From NCBI GenBank assembly GCA_963676655.2, contig CAXXKX010000003.1, positions 5,146,001 through 5,210,000 of the forward strand: a DNA stretch of 64,000 nt, written 5' to 3'. Position numbers and translations under genes: made by a program. Of the stretch, positions 7,813 to 16,169 are shown piece by piece. The number at the start of each line of letters is the position of its first letter. The stretch's first letter is position 1. The notes under the pieces are model-generated. The model made no database searches. It had not been told where the DNA came from and was given only the letters and a program-made list of their open reading frames with translations. Source of the stretch: G963676655 sp963676655. Lineage in GTDB: Bacteria; Verrucomicrobiota; Lentisphaeria; Victivallales; Victivallaceae.

Positions 7813-10248
7813 ATGCGTTACCTCTATGATCAGACCGAACCGGTTACCTTGGAATACGATTCGGTCATAGTTCGCCATCCTGTCCTGGCTGATGGGACTG
7901 AAGCCGCTTGCGGCCGGATGAATGAGACTCTGTCGCCGCTGGCTCCCGGCAGTTACCTGATAACCGAAGACCTTGCACCCGGAAAACAACGTACACGTTA
8001 CCTTGGAGTGGTGGGCGATTCATATACCGTGATGCAGCTCACGGTTGGAGCTTTTACTTCGGATTATTTTGATGTTCCCGCTCATTCGAACCGGATTCCA
8101 GTCAACTATTACGTCAATTCCAGAAATCTGGCCGATTCGACTTTTCGTGGTTTTGAGCAGGATTATGGCGATGCGATATACCCGCATTTGATGGCAAACA
8201 GCCTCGGCCAAATTAACCCAGAATATGCGCAAGCCAATACCAATTGGGATTCACTGAAAACGGACGAGATCATCGAACGTTTGACCGCTTATGACCAGTA
8301 CTGGCAGAAATGCGGATTTGAACCGCTGCATGGTCTGGCTACCTACACCCCGTCAAATTCCCTGATCGCTGCGATGAAAGAGATGGGGTGGAACGTCCTG
8401 CATTCGATAATACCCGAACAGAACTGGTCCGACGGACGCTGGGCCATTAACCACTGGGGCATGCCGAATCAGGCCTTTTATGTGGCCGATGACGATTTCC
8501 GTAAACCGATGCGGCGCGATGAAAAAAACGTTGTCGCCATGGGCATGAACTCATACCATTTGTATATGCCGCATGTTACCAACTGGGGAGACAACGTTCT
8601 GTCGCCTTCGCACTTCCTGCGCTGGCACCGGACAGTCGAGTCCGGTCAGGAGCCGATTCGTTTCAAGGCTTTTCTTGACGACTATCTGGCGGCTGTCCGA
8701 TCTCAGAAAGCGCCGTTTTTCCTGATCGCGGGTTTTGAATTCGGCCGTACTTTCGGGGTTCGTTCCATGACTCAGCATAATCGTCGCGGCATGGAACTGG
8801 TTATCGAGGCCGCGAAAACTTTGCCGATTGTTTTCGCTACAGGTCGCGACGTCGCGCTCTATTATGAAAAATTCCTCAATGCTCATCCTGAAGTTGTCTA
8901 TACTCAGCGTGATTATCTGGCCGGCACCCGGATTATGGACAAACCGGTCAATTCCGGTCCGTCAATTGGAATGGAAATGAAAGATTACAAAGCGGTGTTT
9001 GCTCATCTCGAACCTTTGCCGTTTTATCATTACGATTACCTTGAAGAATGGCAATACGCGGCCGATGATGTCGATATGCCCCGGGATTACGCGGCGGATG
9101 ACCGTGATCAGGTAAGAATTGACAAAACATGCACCAGTTTCACCATCAGTGTCGAGTCGCCTTTATTTCGTGCGATTCCGGTCGCTATCTGGGATGCCAA
9201 GCTGACCGAGGAGGTTCCTTTCAGGAAATTTCTTCCGGCGGTACTGGATGATGAGCGGGTTCATACCGTACTGGAACTCCCGGTCGGCTGGAGCGGAGTT
9301 CTTGAACTGTCAATTGCCACTTGTTCAAAACCTCCGGCGGCGGAATTTTCCGGTTCAGAACATCCGGCGTGGCGGGTTCAAAAGATTGGTGATTGCTGTT
9401 ATTTGTATATCGATTTTCCGGTTACCCGCCCGTTTGAACTGGAATGGCAGGTTCCGGCTGAATGCCGGCTTGACGCCCCTGATAAAGTAGTCGGAAATTT
9501 TACTGCCGGCCAAATGGTCACATTGTCTTTCGATGCCAGACGCCTTTGGTATCGTATTCACGGCTTGAACCCGGAACAGATTATCCCGGATCAGGTTGCG
9601 ATGACTGTTCTTGACGCTGAATCAGCCGAATCGCAACGTTTCTTCGATCAGGTCCGGGAGGAACTTCCGCTCAGACAGCAGGAACTTGACGAATGGTTTG
9701 CAACTCAAATACCCGAAAATGAATATGTTGAATATGAAATAGACTGTTTCGGCAATAATATCTTTGGCGAAAGAAGCCGGGCGAAAAAGTTTGACCGGGT
9801 AGTCCGGTGCGGTTCCGCCAGGTTGCGGGCCGAAGAGTTGTCTGACGGCGGCATTTCTCTGGGGCACGGACGCTCTTTCTGGGTGCACCCGCGCGGCTTG
9901 CATTTCGAGCTGGCCGGAGTGGATAAACTGGAATCGCGTGACGGCCTCTTTTCCCTGACGCTCTTTACCCGGACGCCGAATATTGAACCCAACTTATTCA
10001 GCTATAATATTCAGGTCAAAAATGATTCAGGTGAGGAAATATTCAAAAGTTCGAAATCCTGGGTTTGTCCGCATGAAGCATCCCCTGAATCAATTTTCAG
10101 GATTATTCTGCCGATCGCCGCGTTTACAAATGGTGTGGTCGATGTCATTATCAGTGCGGCGCAACAGCCGGTTCTGGATGACTGGTATCGTGACGGCGGT
10201 TTTATCGCCGCTCTTGAACGCCTTTCCGTCAGCCTTCGGAAGAACTGA
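7813..10248 (+). CDS. Large uncharacterised protein, 811 residues
   Basis: I do not recognise the family with certainty. There is no signal peptide or membrane segment. The N-terminal 110 residues look beta-rich. Residues about 130-440 contain alpha/beta segments rich in Tyr, Trp, His and Asp, such as KEMGWNVLHSIIPEQNW and FFLIAGFEFGRTFGV followed by ALYYEKF, consistent with a polysaccharide-deacetylase-like or TIM-barrel catalytic region. The rest is beta-rich, possibly carbohydrate-binding, with VHPRGLHFEL near residue 697. The ATG is preceded by GGA eight bases upstream. It sits alone after a glycosidase-like gene that has its own terminator, so a role in carbohydrate breakdown is only suggested by context. 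It converges on the repeat protein downstream. Confidence 0.7.
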   Translation: MRYLYDQTEPVTLEYDSVIVRHPVLADGTEAACGRMNETLSPLAPGSYLITEDLAPGKQRTRYLGVVGDSYTVMQLTVGAFTSDYFDVPAHSNRIPVNYYVNSRNLADSTFRGFEQDYGDAIYPHLMANSLGQINPEYAQANTNWDSLKTDEIIERLTAYDQYWQKCGFEPLHGLATYTPSNSLIAAMKEMGWNVLHSIIPEQNWSDGRWAINHWGMPNQAFYVADDDFRKPMRRDEKNVVAMGMNSYHLYMPHVTNWGDNVLSPSHFLRWHRTVESGQEPIRFKAFLDDYLAAVRSQKAPFFLIAGFEFGRTFGVRSMTQHNRRGMELVIEAAKTLPIVFATGRDVALYYEKFLNAHPEVVYTQRDYLAGTRIMDKPVNSGPSIGMEMKDYKAVFAHLEPLPFYHYDYLEEWQYAADDVDMPRDYAADDRDQVRIDKTCTSFTISVESPLFRAIPVAIWDAKLTEEVPFRKFLPAVLDDERVHTVLELPVGWSGVLELSIATCSKPPAAEFSGSEHPAWRVQKIGDCCYLYIDFPVTRPFELEWQVPAECRLDAPDKVVGNFTAGQMVTLSFDARRLWYRIHGLNPEQIIPDQVAMTVLDAESAESQRFFDQVREELPLRQQELDEWFATQIPENEYVEYEIDCFGNNIFGERSRAKKFDRVVRCGSARLRAEELSDGGISLGHGRSFWVHPRGLHFELAGVDKLESRDGLFSLTLFTRTPNIEPNLFSYNIQVKNDSGEEIFKSSKSWVCPHEASPESIFRIILPIAAFTNGVVDVIISAAQQPVLDDWYRDGGFIAALERLSVSLRKN

Positions 10249-10253
10249 TTGTA

Positions 10254-11774
10254 TCAGGCAAGGGTGATATTCAGATCGTATTCAGTATTCTTTTTGCCTT
10301 TGCCATTGTCGGCTGAAAGCACTTCGACGTAATACAGTCCGGCATCCAGATTGAGGCCGTCGATGTTTGCCTCGCCGTCTTTTAAGGTGCAGTTTGCAAC
10401 TTTTTTCAGCTTATTTTTGTTGTCGTCCCAGTAATAAAGAAGCAGTCTGGCGTTATTGCCGGTGCCTTTCAGGGCAAAATCATATTCGGCGAGAGCATCG
10501 ACCTGAAATTTGTAGAAATCACAGGGGTCGCCGAAGCCGACAAAGCCGTCGTCATGGTTGAGTTCCGGCGGAACAGCGGTTGCGTCTTGCCAGGTATTGT
10601 TAGCTGTTGCCAGCGGGTAAGAGGTGGTAGTTGTGTTCAGGTCATACTCAGTATTATATTTGCCTTTGCCTTTATCCGCGGACATGACTTCAATATAATA
10701 AGTTCCCTCGTCCAATTGGATACGGTCAATATTGGCCAGGATACTGCGGGTGTCCCCGTCAGTCTTGGAACGGGTTTTTTTGACGATTTTGTATTTGCCG
10801 TTGACTTGCTTGTAAATAGTCAGAAAGGCATTGGCAGACAATCCGGTCAATGCAAAATCAACTTCAGCGGCTGCGGCGACATCAAACTGGTAGACATCCT
10901 GCGGGTCACCAAACCCGACCCAGCCGGAAGCGCCGGTTTCGGCGTCAAGAACATCCGGAGTGCCAATGCCGGTTTTAAAATCAAAATCATCATCTGTTTT
11001 ATCCGGGAAATAGTTTGGAGTAATATCCAAAGAATATTCAGTATTGCATTTCCCTTTGCCCTTGTCTCCCGACATAACTTCGAGATAGTAAGTTCCGGCA
11101 TCCAGCATAATATCGTCAAGTGCGGCTATAATGTCTCCAGTTGATTTGTCGGTTTTTGCTGAAACTTTTTTTATTTTTTTATATTTTTCGCCATCGAAAG
11201 AATACAAGGTTATAAAAGTTTTCGCGGTCAGTTCGGTTAAGCTGAAATCGAATAAGCCGGCTGTGGCGACGTCGAAAGAGTAGATGTCATTGACGTCCTC
11301 TTCTCCGACATATTCCTGATAGTTGTAATCCGCTGAGACGTCGATAACTTTTGCCTCATCAAAGCTGTTGCCGGCGGTTTCTTCGATATCAAATTCGTTA
11401 AGGGGGGACCAACTGCTGGCGTTGCCCGCGTTATCGACCGCTTTGACCTGCCATCGCCAGGTTCCATAAGCCAGGTCGGTCAAGGTGATATGACTGAACT
11501 CGCTTTCCTGGGAGTAAACATCAAACAGAAAATCAGTAATCTGGGTGAACTCAACCACGTATTTGGCGATTCCGGATGCGTCAGTGCAATTATTCCAATC
11601 AAGGAAGACACTGTCGCCGTTTACTACAGTATATCCTGAACCTGTTGGTCTTATCGGTGGAGTTGTGTCTTCGCCGGTATCGGTGAATCCGGTGCTTGTG
11701 AACGATATTTCGGAAATGCTATCAGTTGTATAATCCGACACAATGATCCTTTCATGCTCGCCAAGCCTGTTCAA
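10254..11774 (-). CDS. Repeat protein with fibronectin-like segment and three PPC-like beta repeats; probable 5'-truncated remnant
   Basis: The frame encodes about 506 residues from a TTG, but there is no ATG near the start and no ribosome site. The open frame continues upstream to a stop near 11831 and keeps protein-like sequence (GLDGPYGQLLNRLGEHERI), so the true N-terminus seems to be lost. Residues about 35-130 resemble a fibronectin type III domain (PPIRPTGS..., WRWQVKAVDNAGNAS). Then follow three copies of a roughly 120-residue beta repeat resembling bacterial pre-peptidase C-terminal domains. Each copy ends in a motif of the form GTYYxEVxSxDxGKGKxNTEY. Such repeats are found at the C-termini of secreted or surface proteins. 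I read this as a remnant of a larger secreted protein, or a gene using TTG. Confidence 0.6.
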   Translation of the reverse strand: MNRLGEHERIIVSDYTTDSISEISFTSTGFTDTGEDTTPPIRPTGSGYTVVNGDSVFLDWNNCTDASGIAKYVVEFTQITDFLFDVYSQESEFSHITLTDLAYGTWRWQVKAVDNAGNASSWSPLNEFDIEETAGNSFDEAKVIDVSADYNYQEYVGEEDVNDIYSFDVATAGLFDFSLTELTAKTFITLYSFDGEKYKKIKKVSAKTDKSTGDIIAALDDIMLDAGTYYLEVMSGDKGKGKCNTEYSLDITPNYFPDKTDDDFDFKTGIGTPDVLDAETGASGWVGFGDPQDVYQFDVAAAAEVDFALTGLSANAFLTIYKQVNGKYKIVKKTRSKTDGDTRSILANIDRIQLDEGTYYIEVMSADKGKGKYNTEYDLNTTTTSYPLATANNTWQDATAVPPELNHDDGFVGFGDPCDFYKFQVDALAEYDFALKGTGNNARLLLYYWDDNKNKLKKVANCTLKDGEANIDGLNLDAGLYYVEVLSADNGKGKKNTEYDLNITLA

Positions 11775-11931
11775 TAATTGGCCATAGGGGCCGTCGAGAC
11801 CGGCTAACGTGCAATTGCTGTTTGACTTAACTCAAAATAATTATTAAATTATTTTACGCCGGAATATCGGATAGTCAAATAAAAATACCAGTTTTCCAGT
11901 ATTTTTTATTAGCTTTTGTTAATGAGAAATT

Positions 11932-11965
11932 ATGCGTGAGAGGGAGAATATTTCTCCCTCCGCAT
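11932..11965 (-). terminator. Strong hairpin downstream of rhaA
   Basis: GAGGGAGAA (11940-11948) pairs perfectly with TTCTCCCTC (11952-11960) around a three-base loop, and ATGCG/CGCAT extends the arms across an asymmetric TGA bulge. It lies about a dozen bases past the rhaA stop. A strong T run on the - strand is missing, so termination is likely but not certain. Confidence 0.5.
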
Positions 11966-11977
11966 GTTAAAAACTTA

Positions 11978-13228
11978 TCAGCGCGAACTCAAAACTTCTT
12001 TTTCATAGGTTTTGACTTCATTGATCCAGGCTGGTCCGACCGGAGTGTTCTGTTTTTCACAATAGTAATCCCAGACTGCTCCCATCGGCATGGTTTTCAA
12101 CTCTTCCAGCATGGCCAGGCGAGAAGTGAAATCTCCTTCCAGTTCGATTGCTTTGAGTTTCGCTGTCGGCTCCAGTAACGCCGCCAGCAACGCTTTGTAC
12201 ATAGCCCTTGTTCCGGTCACCCATGCGGCGATCCGGTTGATACTTGCATCAAAGAAATCGAGGCCGATATGAACCCGGTCAAGATAATCATGACGAATGA
12301 TTTCCTGAGCGATAGCACACAATTCCTCGTTCAGGATGACGACATGATCGCTATCCCAGCGTACTCCCCGGCTGACATGCAGCAGAATTTCGTCAACAAA
12401 AGTCAGGACACTGGATATTTTGTCGGAAATTATCTCGGTCGGATGGAAGTGACCCGCGTCGAGACACAGTAACGTATCATTTTCAACGGCATAGCCCATG
12501 TAGAACTCATGAGATCCAACAACATAGGATTCTGACCCGATTCCGAATAATTTACATTCGACCGCGTCAAGATTATACTGAGGATCAATCCTTTCAGCCA
12601 GAATCTGATCGAGAGAATCTTTTAATCTCAACCTTGGCGCCAGACGATCCACCGGGATATCTTTTGAGCCGTCCGGAATCCAGATATTGGTGACAGCCGG
12701 AGTTCCCAGCGCTTTGCCCATATCAGCGGCGATCTGGCGGCAGGCGATACCATGTTCGATCCAGAAATCGCGGATGCCTTTGTCCGGGCTGCTCAGGGTC
12801 AAGCCGCTTTCAGCTTTGGCATGGGAGAAAAATGAACCGTTGAAGTCAAGTCCCATATTATGGCTTTTCGCCCAGTCGATCCAGTTTTGGAAATGTTTTG
12901 TTTCCAGTTTATTGCGTTCTATCTGGCCGTCGGTTTCGGCGTAAATGGAGTGCAGGTTAAGTCTTTGTTTCCCGGGAATCAGCGAGATTGCCTTATCCAG
13001 GTCCAGACGCAACTCATCCGCGTTACGGGCTTTGCCCGGATAATTGCCGGTGGCTTGAATGCCTCCGGACAGTGCGTCATCATTTTCAAATCCGCCGACA
13101 TCGTCGCCCTGCCAGCAATGCAGGCTGACTGCGATTTGCGCCAGTTTGGCAATTGCCGCATCAGTATCCACACTCAGTTCAGCATAACGCTCTTTGGCTA
13201 ATTCATAACTCTTGCATATATTAGACAT
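11978..13228 (-). CDS. rhaA: L-rhamnose isomerase
   Basis: A 416-residue protein, near the 419 residues of E. coli RhaA, converting L-rhamnose to L-rhamnulose in the cytoplasm with a divalent metal. Recognisable signatures include SLHCWQGDDVGGFE near residue 35, SGGIQATGNYPGKAR, SIYAETDG, LDFNGSFFSHAKA and the metal-site region CLDAGHFHPTEIISDK near residue 255, followed by SRGVRWDSDHVV. The ATG at 13226-13228 is preceded by GGAGCAGGAT, a convincing ribosome site. It is divergent from an AraC-family gene, the usual arrangement for rhamnose catabolism. RhaB and RhaD are not in this window. Confidence 0.95.
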   Translation of the reverse strand: MSNICKSYELAKERYAELSVDTDAAIAKLAQIAVSLHCWQGDDVGGFENDDALSGGIQATGNYPGKARNADELRLDLDKAISLIPGKQRLNLHSIYAETDGQIERNKLETKHFQNWIDWAKSHNMGLDFNGSFFSHAKAESGLTLSSPDKGIRDFWIEHGIACRQIAADMGKALGTPAVTNIWIPDGSKDIPVDRLAPRLRLKDSLDQILAERIDPQYNLDAVECKLFGIGSESYVVGSHEFYMGYAVENDTLLCLDAGHFHPTEIISDKISSVLTFVDEILLHVSRGVRWDSDHVVILNEELCAIAQEIIRHDYLDRVHIGLDFFDASINRIAAWVTGTRAMYKALLAALLEPTAKLKAIELEGDFTSRLAMLEELKTMPMGAVWDYYCEKQNTPVGPAWINEVKTYEKEVLSSR

Positions 13229-13301
13229 ATCCTGCTCCGTTGTTTTGTTTGCCTCTTAAGACGAATAATAAATTAATATACATTCTTCACATTTATTTTC
13301 C

Positions 13302-13330
13302 TTGACAATACAATCAATTAATAGTATTAT
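13302..13330 (+). promoter_or_regulatory. Sigma-70-type promoter of the AraC regulator gene
   Basis: TTGACA (13302-13307), a 17-base spacer and TATTAT (13325-13330) precede the regulator start by 32 bases. The -35 box is also half of an imperfect inverted repeat: TTGACAATA at 13302 is mirrored by TATTGTGTCAA ending at 13338. The repeat sits between the divergent genes and could be the regulator's binding site. Confidence 0.7.
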
Positions 13331-13361
13331 TGTGTCAAACTGATTTTGAAGGAATATCCTA

Positions 13362-14228
13362 ATGACGATGAACTTGACTGTGGCGGAATTTTTTCCGGAT
13401 GATAATGTTCCGGTTCGCATATTGTGGCGGGACCGGCAGCCGAATTATCCGCTGCATACCCATGAATTTGATGAACTGGTGATCGTTTACGGCGGTTCCT
13501 GCGAACATTTTCGTTCGGATGAATCATGGACTATTGAGGCAGGTGATGTTTTTGTGATGCACGGGCAGACACCGCACGGTTTCCGTCATGTCAAAGATTT
13601 ACAGCTGGTCAATATAATTTTTGACATGCAGGGCTTTAATAATCCGCTGTCGGAACTGATTCGGTTTCCCGCCTTTCACGCTTTATTTATGCTGTCGCCG
13701 CGTTTTTCCGGCGTTTACGGCGGTGCGATGCGTTTGTCTCCTCAGGAACTTTCCGAAGTGATTGAAATGATCGGGAAAATGGAAGCTGAGCAGGATACTC
13801 AGGAGCCTGGTTTCAGGATGATGCTGACCGGACTGTTTATGCAGCTGATCGCATATCTGACCCGCTGTTATGGCAAAAAGCAGAAAGAAATGTTTAAACC
13901 CAACGCACCGTTGATCCGTCTTGCGGAGGTTATTGCCATGATGGCCGGCAAGAGTTCTTATCCATGGACCCGGGATGAACTGGCAGCCAAGGCGGGGATG
14001 TCGGTCAGCACTCTGACTCGTGCCTTCAAGCGGTTTACCGGGGATTCTCCAATTGATTACCTGATTAAACTGAGGATAAAGAAATCATGTTCCCTGTTGG
14101 CGGCCAGTGATCTGTCGATTTCTGAAATCGCTCAGAAATGCGGATTTTCAGACAGCAATTATTTTACCCGCCAGTTCAATAAACATACTAATATCAGTCC
14201 TCGTCAGTATCGTAAAATTGTCAGTTAA
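13362..14228 (+). CDS. AraC-family regulator, probably of rhamnose use
   Basis: A 288-residue regulator with an N-terminal cupin-like sugar-binding domain (YPLHTHEFDELVIVYGG near residue 26, then VFVMHGQTPHGFR) and a C-terminal pair of helix-turn-helix motifs. The first contains RDELAAKAGMSVSTLTRAFK; the second has ISEIAQKCGFSDSNYFTRQF, followed by the family end SPRQYRKI. Divergence from rhaA makes rhamnose the likely inducer, as for RhaS/RhaR in enterobacteria. This is inferred from context. AAGGA eight bases before the ATG is a good ribosome site, and a near-consensus promoter lies directly upstream. Confidence 0.9.
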   Translation: MTMNLTVAEFFPDDNVPVRILWRDRQPNYPLHTHEFDELVIVYGGSCEHFRSDESWTIEAGDVFVMHGQTPHGFRHVKDLQLVNIIFDMQGFNNPLSELIRFPAFHALFMLSPRFSGVYGGAMRLSPQELSEVIEMIGKMEAEQDTQEPGFRMMLTGLFMQLIAYLTRCYGKKQKEMFKPNAPLIRLAEVIAMMAGKSSYPWTRDELAAKAGMSVSTLTRAFKRFTGDSPIDYLIKLRIKKSCSLLAASDLSISEIAQKCGFSDSNYFTRQFNKHTNISPRQYRKIVS

Positions 14229-14329
14229 TATCATCTCTCGGATCAAGAAATTATTAAGTTTTTTTGCTTGTTTATCTTTCTTGTAATTAAGCGTTTATAT
14301 TTTTTTAATAAACTACATGATACTTTAAT

Positions 14330-14358
14330 TTGACAAACCCGTTTTCAACCATTATATT
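14330..14358 (+). promoter_or_regulatory. Promoter of the first REP-associated transposase
   Basis: TTGACA (14330-14335), 17 bases, TATATT (14353-14358). The spacer end and downstream bases (TTTCAAC, four bases, ATATTA, CTATAA) recur upstream of the second transposase copy at about 29.0 kb. Confidence 0.65.
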
Positions 14359-14392
14359 AACTATAAACTCGTCAACCAATGAAGGAAAAATC

Positions 14393-15376
14393 ATGTCAGG
14401 ACGCGGAACACGCATGAAAGTTAAGGGCGAAGGCTGCTATTATCATCTGATGAATCGGACCTCAGGCTGTAGAGGTGAAAAACCATTTAATCGAGTCGAC
14501 ATGGAATACGGTTTTCGGCTGCTGCAGAATCTTTGCGAATATTTCTTGATTGAGGTGATCTCCGTCGCCTGGATGGGGAACCATTTTCACGTGGTTGTTT
14601 ACGCTCCCGGACCGGACGAACTGCCGTCGATTGAAGACATTTCCAGACGACACAACAACTACTACAGCAGCATGTTAGACAAGTATACTTATGCGCCGAA
14701 ACAAATGCCAAAAATCAACCCGGCCAATCCTGAAACATGTCGCGAAGTCGGCCTGAAAATGATTGATATCAGCTACTTTATGCGCGCCTTCCAACAACGT
14801 TTCACCGTCGTCTACAACCAATGCCGCGACCGTATTGGCAAACTCTGGGCCAATAAATTCAAAAGCGTCATCCTCGACAGTCGCAATTCCTTGGAAGCGT
14901 GCGTTTTATACGTCGAATTAAACCCCGTCCGCGCCGGACTCACAACTGATCCAGCCGACTACCATTTTACCACATGGGGCCGCTACAGCGGCACCGGCAA
15001 ACACCTTTTTCATGCCAATTTCGTCAAACATCTCAAACAAAACATCTGGCATCGCGACACCTTAAAATGGACCGACAACGATCTATTCAGCTATTTTCGA
15101 AGCGAACTAGCGCGCATAGTAGCCGCGGAGAGCGGAGCCTCGAGGAAAGAGATATTTGAGGTGCAAGAACAAGCCAAACGCAAAGAATCGATGCCGGTAC
15201 GCTTCCTGCGACGCACCCGCCACTTCAGCGACGGAGCGATTCTCGGTTCAAAATTATTCATCCGTGAAATGGGAGCGAAATTTGACAATTCCGACCGAGT
15301 GAACAAAAAACAACTAAGCCGCGGCCTCGGCCCTGCTGGTGCAGTCATCTATTGCTTCAGAAAGTTACAGAATTGA
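14393..15376 (+). mobile_element. REP-associated tyrosine transposase (HUH, IS200-like), copy 1
   Basis: Encodes 327 residues from ATG 14393, which has GAAGGAAAAATC directly upstream; the longer frame back to 14330 runs into the promoter and is not used. The HUH metal-binding motif is at residues 64-66 (AWMGNHFHVVVY), and the later VELNPVRAGL segment is typical of REP-associated (RAYT) transposases rather than of free IS200. These single-strand DNA endonucleases are usually domesticated or mobilise short palindromic repeats. The protein is closely related to the copy at 28.0-29.0 kb, which lies on the other strand. I saw no clear short palindromes bracketing the gene. It appears intact. Confidence 0.88.
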
Positions 15377-15544
15377 GACTAATTATATTTGCGATTATAA
15401 AAAACAAAAAATTTTTGCTACATTAAAATTTGTTAGTATTTATTTTATAAACATTGTAACCTTTATTGTTTTGTTTACGACTATACTGCTGTACACCGGT
15501 TTTTTGTACTGTATCAACCCCCTAAATTCAGAAAGGAAAATCAG

Positions 15545-16075
15545 ATGCAAAAAGCGAAGAGTTTATTGTTGGGAGCAGCGTTGCTGGCGGGTGTTTGTGC
15601 GGTAGCCCAGGAAGAACGGGCTGGCGGCGGCAGAGCCGGCGGCGGCAGGGACGGTAGTGACGATGGTCGCAGACCTGAGCGTCCAAGTTCCAGAAGGCCT
15701 AGAATGAGTCGTTCTCAAATGCAGGAGTTTTTCCTTAATATGATCGCTAAACGCCTGGAGCTGACAACTGAGGAAACCGCGAAATTCAAAGAGTTGTCGA
15801 AAAAGAGCAATGAGAAAAACAAAGAGCAGATTGAAAAACTTCAAAAACAGATTGAAGAATTAAGAAAACAATCCCAGGAAGAACTGAGCAAATCTCTTAA
15901 AGAAGTGCTGCCGGAAGAAAAATACAAAAAATATGTCGAATTGCAGAAGAGTTTTGGTCAGCGCGGGCGAGGCGGTTTTGGTCGCAGACCCGGCGGACGC
16001 GGATCTCGTTCTGGAGACAGAAGCAAAAAAGATGCGGACACGAACAATAAAGATGCCGCTAAAGACGTTGAATAA
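15545..16075 (+). CDS. Small exported Spy/LTXXQ-like protein with Arg/Gly-rich ends
   Basis: A 176-residue protein with a signal peptide (MQKAKSLLLG followed by a hydrophobic stretch to AVAQ, cleavage near residue 21). It then has a Gly/Arg-rich segment to about residue 60, a helical core and a second Gly/Arg-rich tail. The core includes LNMIAKRLELTTEETAKF and a long Lys/Glu coiled coil, then LPEEKYKKYVEL, resembling the helices of Spy/CpxP-type periplasmic chaperones. Function is unproven. AAAGGA seven bases before the ATG is a good ribosome site. It lies immediately before the secretion operon, separated by a hairpin, so it may act in envelope quality control or as a secreted product. Confidence 0.75.
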   Translation: MQKAKSLLLGAALLAGVCAVAQEERAGGGRAGGGRDGSDDGRRPERPSSRRPRMSRSQMQEFFLNMIAKRLELTTEETAKFKELSKKSNEKNKEQIEKLQKQIEELRKQSQEELSKSLKEVLPEEKYKKYVELQKSFGQRGRGGFGRRPGGRGSRSGDRSKKDADTNNKDAAKDVE

Positions 16076-16109
16076 TAGTCTTGTTTTTGTCAACCATTAA
16101 CAGTAACGG

Positions 16110-16144
16110 GCGATTTGCCGTGCAATCACGGCAAATCGCGTTTT
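16110..16144 (+). terminator. Terminator or attenuator between the Spy-like gene and the secretion operon
   Basis: GCGATTTGCCGTG (16110-16122), loop CAAT and CACGGCAAATCGC (16127-16139) form a perfect 13-bp stem, followed by GTTTT. Only 25-40 bases remain before gspL and they hold no evident promoter. Partial read-through from upstream may therefore feed the secretion operon. Confidence 0.75.
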
Positions 16145-16169
16145 AAAACCCCCAAAAAACATAGCCGGA

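Noticed and set aside
13362..14228. Reading the AraC gene as a regulator of the nearby transposase or secretion operon
   Set aside because: A terminator-like gap and a separate promoter precede the transposase, and divergence from rhaA is the better explanation.
15339..15605. + strand frame of 88 codons between the transposase and the Spy-like gene
   Set aside because: It starts inside the transposase, runs through AT-rich intergenic DNA and ends inside another gene; its hydrophobic part is an effect of AT richness.
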